The notes beneath the pieces were generated by a model. It did no database searches and was not told where the DNA came from. It was given only the letters and a program-made list of their open reading frames with translations. From contig CALYSH010000085.1 of the NCBI GenBank assembly GCA_945485625.1, forward strand, positions 1 to 6,559: 6,559 bases of DNA, read 5' to 3'. The stretch's first letter is position 1, and every line of letters begins with the position of its first letter. The position numbers and the translations under genes were made by a program. Positions 1-4,610 of this stretch are shown one piece after another. The stretch is from an uncultured Lachnospiraceae bacterium (lineage in GTDB: Bacteria > Bacillota > Clostridia > Lachnospirales > Lachnospiraceae).

Positions 1-3
1 GTC

Positions 4-72
4 ATGCGTACAAGCATTCAGATGTGGGGGAACTCCGTGGATTTGCTCCTTTCATTTTTGTCCGCAAAATAA
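4..72 (+). pseudogene. N-terminal remnant resembling a MazE/AbrB-type antitoxin
   Basis: The frame opening at ATG 4 reads MRTSIQMWGNSV and then unrelated residues, ending at TAA 70-72 after 22 codons. The TSIQxWGNS stretch matches the opening of MazE/SpoVT-AbrB-type antitoxins, where it forms the first strand of a DNA-binding swapped-hairpin fold. In that family the next residues are normally an RIPK-like segment and the protein continues for about 80 residues. Here the match stops after about 12 residues and neither other frame restores it, so I read it as a truncated remnant. No toxin gene follows. The window edge hides any ribosome binding site. A chance match over so few residues is possible. 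Confidence 0.35.
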
Positions 73-92
73 TCCCCGTCCGATTCATTTTG

Positions 93-121
93 TTGACGCA
101 GACGTGTGACGACTGTATACT
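93..121 (+). promoter_or_regulatory. Sigma-A-type promoter upstream of the structured RNA region
   Basis: TTGACG (93-98) and TATACT (116-121) are separated by exactly 17 bp. Each hexamer differs from the sigma-A consensus at one position. Transcription would start near 127-129, about 20 nt before the structured segment at 147-362 and about 530 nt before the hydrolase start codon. No intrinsic terminator is visible between promoter and gene, so the transcript could be a long 5' leader or a separately processed RNA. No comparably good promoter was found closer to the gene. Confidence 0.6.
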
Positions 122-146
122 GTAAATGATGGTAAATAAGAATTTC

Positions 147-362
147 CGTAATATATGTGATACCAGGGGCAAAAGGTCTTTACACACTTGAGCTTGCTCA
201 TGTGTGGGTAAAAACCTTTTGAGCCGCCAAAATATGAGCATAAAAGTGGGACAACAGTCCCGCGATATGCGAATATTTTGTAGGATTGTGAGAGTACGAA
301 GTACGAACAATCCGTAGGTATCATTGTTAGGGATTTTTTACCCTGACATCATATATATTGCG
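147..362 (+). ncRNA. Candidate multibranched structured RNA of unknown family
   Basis: Both ends pair: 147-161 with 348-362 gives 15 continuous pairs including two G-U. Inside are four further hairpins. (1) 171-220: arms AAAAGGT/ACCTTTT, an inner stem 183-192/197-206 with one T-T mismatch, and a CTTG loop. (2) 228-280: CAAAATAT/ATATTTTG, then a GA/GA tandem mismatch, GCAT/ATGC, and a GTGGGAC/GTCCCGC tip with AACA loop. (3) 283-313: GGATTGT/ACAATCC enclosing GTAC-GAA-GTAC. (4) 326-347: GTTAGGG/CCCTGAC around ATTTTTTA. A further helix, TGATACC (158-164) with GGTATCA (317-323), could close arms 1-3. A promoter lies just upstream on the same strand. I see no conserved core of T-box, SAM, c-di-GMP, SRP, RNase P, 6S or tmRNA. 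It could instead be a DNA-level palindromic repeat whose terminal helix is a terminal inverted repeat. No protein is supported here on either strand. Confidence 0.55.
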
Positions 363-366
363 TTAC

Positions 367-596
367 ATTACGGCTGAGATTACAAAGAGCAAGAAAAGAT
401 TCGTAGTCTTTGACGATGTATTACGGATGAAAGTGTCAAGAGCAGGAAAAGATTCGTAGTCATTAACGGTGTATTACGGATGAAAACATCAAGAGCAGGA
501 AAAGATTCGTAGTCATTCGCGGTATATTACGGATGAAAATACGAGGAACAGGTATAGATTCGTAATAGAACAGTGTAAACTACGTATAAAATTCAA
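367..596 (+). repeat. Tandem array of about four 53-bp units with internal inverted half-sites
   Basis: The motif ATTCGTAGT recurs at 399, 452 and 505, with a diverged copy (ATTCGTAAT) at 558: an exact 53-bp period. The partner motif ATTACGGAT recurs at 420, 473 and 526, with a diverged ACTACGTAT at 579 and a partial copy, ATTACGGCT, at 367. In each of the three good units the two motifs are separated by 12 variable bases and can pair as an imperfect 9-bp stem with two G-T pairs. A purine-rich linker, AAGAGCAGGAAAAG or similar, joins the units. Because 53 is not a multiple of three, the array is unlikely to be coding. The period is close to five helical turns, so the sites would lie on one DNA face. 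It may be an operator array, serial RNA hairpins or an unstable repeat; the sequence does not decide. Confidence 0.9.
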
Positions 597-640
597 AAAG
601 GAGAAAGAGATTTGTTGTCCTGTGGATGATGAAATAGAAA

Positions 641-647
641 AAGGAGG
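641..647 (+). promoter_or_regulatory. Ribosome binding site that fixes the hydrolase start
   Basis: AAGGAGG sits 7 nt before ATG 655. It favours this ATG over the in-frame GTG at 622, which would add 11 residues and place the Shine-Dalgarno sequence inside the gene. Confidence 0.88.
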
Positions 648-654
648 ATTCTTT

Positions 655-2247
655 ATGGCAATGAAGGAAAGACCAATCGTCAGCACTCTGGCTGACGGAG
701 GGAAGTATTGGGAGCATACATATGAGAAGTTTTATTTAAAGACCTATGTTCCTGCAACGGATATTGACGGACAGGTAAACAATTACACCTTCCGGGCACC
801 GTTGCTGCTGGTGTTCGAGGAGGAGCGCAAGACCAGGGAGGAGGCCATTTCCTTCGCCAATGAATCCGGTCTGGCAGGCATCGCGTCTGCAGTGGATTCC
901 TCCGTATTGTTTGTGTATCCTACCTGCGAAGGGGGCTGGAAGAATGCAACAGAGGAATTGTATGCTTCTCTTATCGCAGAGGTGAAAATGGACCCAAATT
1001 ATCAGGATGGTATTGTAGCACTGACCGATTTCTTTTCCAGAGAGTTTAAGGGGTATTTTATCCGGGGTGCAGTGTTCCGTGCGGATATTTACAGCTATGG
1101 GGAGTCTGCGGATTATGTGGCAAAGCATCTGCTAAAGACGATGAACGGACAGTATCTCTGGGGGCCGGGAGAAATTACTCCCGCTATGTGCTCCATGGAG
1201 CGACTGAGTGTGGTTCCGGCGCCGGAGCGTAAGGATATCGGAATTCTAAGTGTGGGAAATTCTGATGAAATCAATCAGGCCTTTGCAGACTGCAAGGATG
1301 TACTTGTGAAGGAAAAGGCAGACTATCCCGCAGACTTTAAGCAGTTTGTCCGCAGATTCAAGATGTGGTGCGGAAATATGGAGACAGAGCCGGATTTTGA
1401 TGCCCTGGGCATGACGGAGGAAGCAGGCTGTACTACGGTGCAGACCTCTCCGGATAACCGGGTTTTCAAGGGAACCCCAGAGCATAAGGTGGGATATTTC
1501 GCATATTACAATAAGGACTTGTTTGACAAGGGACCGGCGCCATTGCTGGTGGGCTTCCACGGTGGCGGGGATTCCTCCATGTTCTTAACCTTTGTATCCG
1601 GCTGGTATGAGATTGCGCATCGTTACGGCTTCCTGTATGTGGCTTTGGAGAATCACCAGAATGTCACCGCAACAGAGGTGGTTGAGGTGATTGAGCATTT
1701 GAAGAAGACATACCCGGTGGATGAGAAGCGTATTTATGCTACCGGCTTTTCCATGGGTAGCGGTAAGACCTGGGAGATGTATCAGGAGTATCCGGAACTC
1801 TTTGCCGGTCTGGCACCCAACAGTGCTTTGTTCCCGGTGAAGGATAATGCTCTGGGAATGTCCAACAGCGGTCGGTGGAACACTTCGGTACCGGTTCCCA
1901 TGTTCTATACCGGTGGGGAACAGTCCCATGTACCGGAGATTCCATTCCAGGCACCCTCCGCATTGGAGCGGATCCGGTATGCGGCAGAGACCCAGCGATT
2001 AAAGAAGAAATTCCCTTATTCCTTTGAGGAGAAGGAGCGTTGGGAAGAGCCCATGTGGAGCGTAGAGGGGGACCGTGTGGAGAAAGTTTATGATGAATCC
2101 AGAGGAAGCACCATGACCATCCATTACTTTGACAGCGAAGACGGCGTGTGCAGAACTGCATTCGCCAACATCAGCAATCAGGTACACGAGTGCAGACATC
2201 ATACCTGCGAGCAGGCCTGGAAGTTTATTTCACAGTTCACGATTTAA
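655..2247 (+). CDS. Alpha/beta hydrolase, PHB-depolymerase/CE1-like esterase, with a degenerate N-terminal half
   Basis: The protein has 530 residues from ATG 655, a start supported by AAGGAGG. The C-terminal half has serine esterase hallmarks: an HGGG oxyanion-hole motif (302-305) after the strand APLLVGF, and the nucleophile elbow GFSMGSG (364-370, Ser366). An acidic residue is plausible at E422 in YTGGEQS, and the catalytic His is probably among H511, H515 and H516 near the C-terminus. This resembles PHB-depolymerase/feruloyl-esterase-like hydrolases. The N-terminal half seems to repeat the fold with changed motifs: APLLLVFEEER (48-58) where HGGG would be, VLFVYP (84-89), and IYSYGESAD (145-153) at the nucleophile position. 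No signal peptide is visible, so it is probably cytoplasmic. The substrate is unknown: an acyl ester, perhaps on a sugar. A long leader with the structured RNA and 53-bp array precedes it, and a strong hairpin starts 4 nt after its stop. The fold is fairly sure, the specificity not. Confidence 0.85.
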   Translation: MAMKERPIVSTLADGGKYWEHTYEKFYLKTYVPATDIDGQVNNYTFRAPLLLVFEEERKTREEAISFANESGLAGIASAVDSSVLFVYPTCEGGWKNATEELYASLIAEVKMDPNYQDGIVALTDFFSREFKGYFIRGAVFRADIYSYGESADYVAKHLLKTMNGQYLWGPGEITPAMCSMERLSVVPAPERKDIGILSVGNSDEINQAFADCKDVLVKEKADYPADFKQFVRRFKMWCGNMETEPDFDALGMTEEAGCTTVQTSPDNRVFKGTPEHKVGYFAYYNKDLFDKGPAPLLVGFHGGGDSSMFLTFVSGWYEIAHRYGFLYVALENHQNVTATEVVEVIEHLKKTYPVDEKRIYATGFSMGSGKTWEMYQEYPELFAGLAPNSALFPVKDNALGMSNSGRWNTSVPVPMFYTGGEQSHVPEIPFQAPSALERIRYAAETQRLKKKFPYSFEEKERWEEPMWSVEGDRVEKVYDESRGSTMTIHYFDSEDGVCRTAFANISNQVHECRHHTCEQAWKFISQFTI

Positions 2248-2250
2248 TGA

Positions 2251-2301
2251 GCGCAAAAGAAAAACAAGCGGCTGCGAAGCAGACATTTGTTTTTCTTGCG
2301 C
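2251..2301 (+). terminator. Long hairpin just after the hydrolase stop codon, possible terminator
   Basis: GCGCAA plus GAAAAACAA (2251-2267, with a 2-nt A bulge) pairs with TTTGTTTTTCTTGCGC (2286-2301) for about 15 base pairs. At the tip is a small CTGC-GAA-GCAG hairpin (2272-2282), followed by the T-rich arm. The tip hairpin plus T-rich tract resembles an intrinsic terminator, and the A-rich partner arm makes it roughly bidirectional. The T tract is interrupted, so efficiency is uncertain. Confidence 0.4.
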
Positions 2302-2367
2302 CATTAGCGAACGAATATCCTGCGAAGCAGGAGAAAAAGCGCGACAGCGCGAATTCGTGAGCTTATG
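2302..2367 (+). repeat. Three-way-junction palindromic element
   Basis: The ends pair as CAT, AGC and ACGAAT (2302-2316) with ATTCGT, GCT and ATG (2353-2367), interrupted by one T-T and one GA/GA tandem mismatch. Inside are two hairpins: CCTGC-GAA-GCAGG (2319-2331) and GCGC-GACA-GCGC (2339-2350). The density of pairing over 66 bases is well above chance. The class is unknown. It resembles the interspersed palindromic units found between bacterial genes, and may be transcribed with the hydrolase. Confidence 0.65.
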
Positions 2368-2372
2368 AAAAA

Positions 2373-2726
2373 ATGAGCGCAAAAGAAAAACAAGCGGTTG
2401 CAGCCTTTTTTTCTTACAATCAGGAAGGCTTTACAGGCAGTCGTGTCAAGAATCCGGATTCTTATTCACTGGACATAGAGAGGATGAACGGAACAGACCT
2501 GCATACACTTGATTTGCAGGCCGGAGATCGTCTCCGGATTCAGCTTGAAACCTTAAAAGGTTCTCTGTCCATGGAAATAAAGGCTTCGGATGGAACCACA
2601 ATTTATCAGGGAAATGGGAAGGAAGCAACTGATTTTACGGTAAATATCACGGAAGACGGAGTATATACGATTGTAGTCTGTGCGCGTCATGCAAAGGGTG
2701 GGATGATACGAATAAATGTAATATAG
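2373..2726 (+). CDS. Hypothetical beta-rich protein, possibly an N-terminally truncated lipoprotein domain
   Basis: The frame encodes 117 residues. Residues 34-117 alternate hydrophobic and polar positions with the pattern of a small beta-sandwich: LQAGDRLRIQLE (48-59), GSLSMEIKASDG (63-74) and EDGVYTIVVCARHAKGG (94-110). The VYTI...ARHAKG ending resembles C-terminal domains of small Clostridia lipoproteins, though I cannot name a family. No signal peptide or lipobox is present. The first 10 codons (MSAKEKQAVA) lie wholly within the second 30-bp repeat, and no good Shine-Dalgarno sequence precedes ATG 2373. This suggests the native N-terminus, perhaps an export signal, was lost when the repeat block arose. 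It may be a weakly expressed or dead gene. The reading frame itself is intact. Confidence 0.6.
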   Translation: MSAKEKQAVAAFFSYNQEGFTGSRVKNPDSYSLDIERMNGTDLHTLDLQAGDRLRIQLETLKGSLSMEIKASDGTTIYQGNGKEATDFTVNITEDGVYTIVVCARHAKGGMIRINVI

Positions 2727-2797
2727 AATACCGGCTTTCGTAAGACAGAAATATTGTGTAAACATAGATGATTGCAAAGATTGGGGAGGGCTTGGAC

Positions 2798-2878
2798 ATG
2801 GTTTTGTTGGTGGTTGATACACAAAAGGGGTGCTTCAATGAGTCCCTTTATGCGTTTGAAACAGTGAAAGAGAACATT
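2798..2878 (+). pseudogene. N-terminal remnant of an isochorismatase-family hydrolase
   Basis: From ATG 2798, with GGGGAGGG (2783-2790) 7 nt upstream, the frame reads MVLLVVDTQKG (1-11) and then SLYAFETVKENI (16-27). This matches the first strand and helix of isochorismatase-like cysteine hydrolases, including the first catalytic Asp (D7 in VVDTQ). Such enzymes are about 170-200 residues long and need a later Lys and Cys, both absent here. The similarity ends after residue 27, and the frame runs without a stop into the DUF3795 gene. I read it as a remnant left by an internal deletion. Because its ribosome binding site survives, it could still add an N-terminal extension of 43 residues to the downstream protein. 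Confidence 0.6.
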
Positions 2879-2914
2879 GGCACCTCCTTCCGGGAAAATG
2901 GATACAAACGGCGG

Positions 2915-2919
2915 GGAGG
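2915..2919 (+). promoter_or_regulatory. Ribosome binding site for the DUF3795-type gene
   Basis: GGAGG lies 7 nt before ATG 2927, within GGAGGAAGG. It supports an independent start at 2927 rather than obligatory fusion to the upstream isochorismatase remnant. Confidence 0.8.
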
Positions 2920-2926
2920 AAGGAAT

Positions 2927-3358
2927 ATGAAGTGGTATCTTGATAAATATGAAGAATTAAAGAAGGTTACCCCAATCATTTCGGTATGCGGAGATGATTG
3001 TGCAGTGTGCCCCAGATTTTTGGCGAAAACCGATGAGGAATTACATGAGACAGCTGTATTCTGGCAGAAAGCCGGATGGAGAGATCATGTGGTGACGAAT
3101 GAGGAAATAAGATGTACCGGATGCGGATGCAGACCGAACTGCAGTTTTATGCTTTTGCCCTGTACAATAGAACATGGAGTTACCATGTGTCATGAGTGCG
3201 GGGAATTTCAGTGTGAGAAAGTAAAGAAAACCTTGTCCGGTTCCAATGAGAAGATGATTGGGTGCAAAGAGGCTTGTGAATCCGAAAAAGAGTTTGAATT
3301 ATTGAAACGGGCTTTTTATGAAAAAGAAAAAAATATGCATATTCAGGGATTCGAATAA
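2927..3358 (+). CDS. DUF3795-type cysteine-rich, probably zinc-binding protein
   Basis: The protein has 143 residues from ATG 2927. It carries 13 cysteines in clusters: ISVCGDDCAVCP (18-29), CTGCGCRPNCSFMLLPC (63-79) and CHECGEFQC (88-96), plus C113 and C117. The order CGxxCxxCP, then xCxGC, then MCxxCxxFxC with a following basic helix matches DUF3795 proteins, small proteins of unknown function thought to bind metal through these cysteines. The segment 33-62 is a charged helical linker. No signal peptide or membrane span is seen, so it is probably cytoplasmic. The frame is open upstream to 2768 and includes the isochorismatase remnant, but the strong ribosome binding site and the family's usual start favour 2927. 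Its function is unknown and its neighbours do not suggest one. Confidence 0.8.
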   Translation: MKWYLDKYEELKKVTPIISVCGDDCAVCPRFLAKTDEELHETAVFWQKAGWRDHVVTNEEIRCTGCGCRPNCSFMLLPCTIEHGVTMCHECGEFQCEKVKKTLSGSNEKMIGCKEACESEKEFELLKRAFYEKEKNMHIQGFE

Positions 3359-3472
3359 TGTTTAGACGAAAAAGAGATGCAACCTGATTTTTCCGAACGG
3401 TCAAAAAAATTTGGAGATGGATTTATCTTTTGAAAAAGAAAGGAAGAAAAAACGAAAAAGAGTAACGAGAAA

Positions 3473-4399
3473 TTGAAAGCCATTTATTCTGGAGCACTCT
3501 GGTTTGATGAGGACGCGGAAGGGTATCTGCATTCTTATCAGTACACACAGCCTCAGATTGATTATTTTAAGGAAGCATTTGACTTCTGGTATGAGAGATG
3601 TACGGCATCCAGTGCGAAAACTTTGGAGTTTACCACAACCGCAACAAAGGTTTCCTTTGATTATAAAATCATTTGGATTGGTTCCATGGACTCCATTGAA
3701 CTCTCCATTGACGGAATGCCTGTAGACATCCGCTATGTGAAGGATTTGGAGAAAGAGGGGCGTATTTCCTTTGAACTTCCGGAGGGCAGCAAGGATGTTG
3801 TGATTTATTTGCCTGCGGATGCTACCATTTTACTGAAAAATGCGGAAATCAACGGAGAATATACTCCGGCAAAGAAGGGGGAGAAGGTGCTCTGGCTGGG
3901 GGATTCCATTACCCAGGGCTTTGGTCCCCTTCGTTCCTTCCATACATATGTGAGCGCTGCCAACCGGCAGTTGAACTATGATATTGTGAATCAGGGAATC
4001 GGTGGATATGTATATGACAAGAACTCCCTGATGGATATGGGTGTTCATTTTGACAAGCTGATTGTCGCATTGGGAACCAATCAGCATGGAGACCCCACCA
4101 TGGATGCCTGTGAAGAGTATTATGAACGATTGTTTGAGATTTACGGAACCGATATTCCGGTATTGTGTATTACGCCTTTGTGGCGTGGAGATACCCAGGA
4201 TGATACAAAGGCATTGCAGCATTATTGTGAGGGAATCAGACAGGTATGTGCAAAGTATAAGAATATCACTATCGTGGAGGGCTGGAAGCTGGTTCCGCAT
4301 TTGCCGGAGTATTATCTGGATAATCTGCATCCCAATTGCATCGGCACACAGTTGTATGCAGATGGTCTGGTAGAAGCGATTCGAAGGACGGGCTTTTAA
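3473..4399 (+). CDS. SGNH/GDSL hydrolase with N-terminal jelly-roll domain, CE2-like esterase
   Basis: The protein has 308 residues if translation starts at TTG 3473; the frame is closed by TGA at 3431-3433 and holds no ATG before residue 72. Residues 1-127 look like a beta-rich jelly-roll domain (SGNH_hydro_N/CE2 type). Residues 136-308 carry the SGNH blocks: GDSITQG (143-149, nucleophile Ser145), NQGIGGY (173-179), GTNQ (201-204, Asn203) and LDNLHPN (282-288, with Asp283 and His286 of the triad). This two-domain order is typical of CE2 carbohydrate esterases, which remove acetyl groups from sugars or polysaccharides. No signal peptide is present, suggesting action on imported oligosaccharides or another cytoplasmic ester. 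The start has a poor ribosome binding site: the nearest AAGGAAG lies about 26 nt upstream in a purine-rich tract. The family call is firm, the exact substrate inferred. Confidence 0.88.
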   Translation: MKAIYSGALWFDEDAEGYLHSYQYTQPQIDYFKEAFDFWYERCTASSAKTLEFTTTATKVSFDYKIIWIGSMDSIELSIDGMPVDIRYVKDLEKEGRISFELPEGSKDVVIYLPADATILLKNAEINGEYTPAKKGEKVLWLGDSITQGFGPLRSFHTYVSAANRQLNYDIVNQGIGGYVYDKNSLMDMGVHFDKLIVALGTNQHGDPTMDACEEYYERLFEIYGTDIPVLCITPLWRGDTQDDTKALQHYCEGIRQVCAKYKNITIVEGWKLVPHLPEYYLDNLHPNCIGTQLYADGLVEAIRRTGF

Positions 4400-4429
4400 A
4401 TTCTTTCAGATGGGACAGTCATAACCTTT

Positions 4430-4606
4430 ATGACCTGCCAATGGAACAATTGGATTGTACATCAGGATACAGGTGGATGGGAGCATTTCCTGAATGGATT
4501 AGAGTATCCGCTTTTTGGCTTTATGCTTGTGGTGGGCTTTGTCATTACAGCCGTCTTATGTGAAGCGGTTATCGGTATCATAAACTATATAAAGAAGAAA
4601 GACTAG
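4430..4606 (+). CDS. Small single-span membrane protein of unknown function
   Basis: From ATG 4430 the frame encodes 58 residues, ending at TAG 4604-4606. The N-terminal third is tryptophan-rich and hydrophilic (MTCQWNNWIVHQ), then about 25 mostly hydrophobic residues (30-54, starting PLFGFMLVVGF) make a convincing transmembrane helix. The tail IKKKD suggests a cytoplasmic C-terminus by the positive-inside rule. The stop lies 4 nt before the ATG of the ABC-F gene, so the two may be translationally coupled. ATG 4430 has no clear ribosome binding site, and the frame is open back to the stop of the SGNH gene. It could therefore be the 3' end of a decayed membrane protein rather than a genuine small protein. 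I do not recognise the family. Confidence 0.45.
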   Translation: MTCQWNNWIVHQDTGGWEHFLNGLEYPLFGFMLVVGFVITAVLCEAVIGIINYIKKKD

Positions 4607-4610
4607 AGCT

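Larger units (their letters stand above)
2246..2401 (+). repeat. Palindromic block bounded by 30-bp direct repeats
   Basis: Bases 2246-2275 and 2372-2401 are the same 30-mer with one mismatch (C2272/T2398), offset by 126 bp. Each reads ATGAGCGCAAAAG and so on, beginning MSAKEKQA when translated. The interval is filled almost entirely by two hairpin structures, listed separately. The first copy shares a base with the hydrolase stop codon (TAATG) and opens a 37-codon frame to TGA 2358-2360. That single stop is all that separates it, in frame, from the second copy. I consider this frame a by-product of the repeat: it has no ribosome binding site and its composition follows the palindromes. Confidence 0.85.

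Noticed and set aside
2..324. Minus-strand ORFs of 102 and 79 codons
   Set aside because: They run through the structured palindromic RNA region, show no domain or start signal, and read hairpin arms in both directions; treated as by-products of that structure.
326..347. Intrinsic terminator at GTTAGGG...CCCTGAC
   Set aside because: The T run is in the loop, not after the stem, so it would not release RNA polymerase by the usual mechanism.
585..590. TATAAA as a -10 box close to the hydrolase
   Set aside because: No matching -35 hexamer is found 16-18 bp upstream.
367..596. CRISPR array
   Set aside because: The variable segments are only 12 bases and the conserved part is longer than and diverged between units; no leader or cas genes are present.
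622..654. Earlier GTG start for the hydrolase
   Set aside because: It would place the strong AAGGAGG inside the gene and has no well-placed ribosome binding site of its own; ATG 655 is better.
2247..2360. 37-residue ORF overlapping the hydrolase stop (TAATG)
   Set aside because: It lacks a ribosome binding site and is encoded entirely by hairpin arms and the direct repeat.
4336..4563. 75-codon frame after the SGNH gene
   Set aside because: It overlaps the end of the SGNH gene and reads the small membrane ORF out of frame; there is no start signal.
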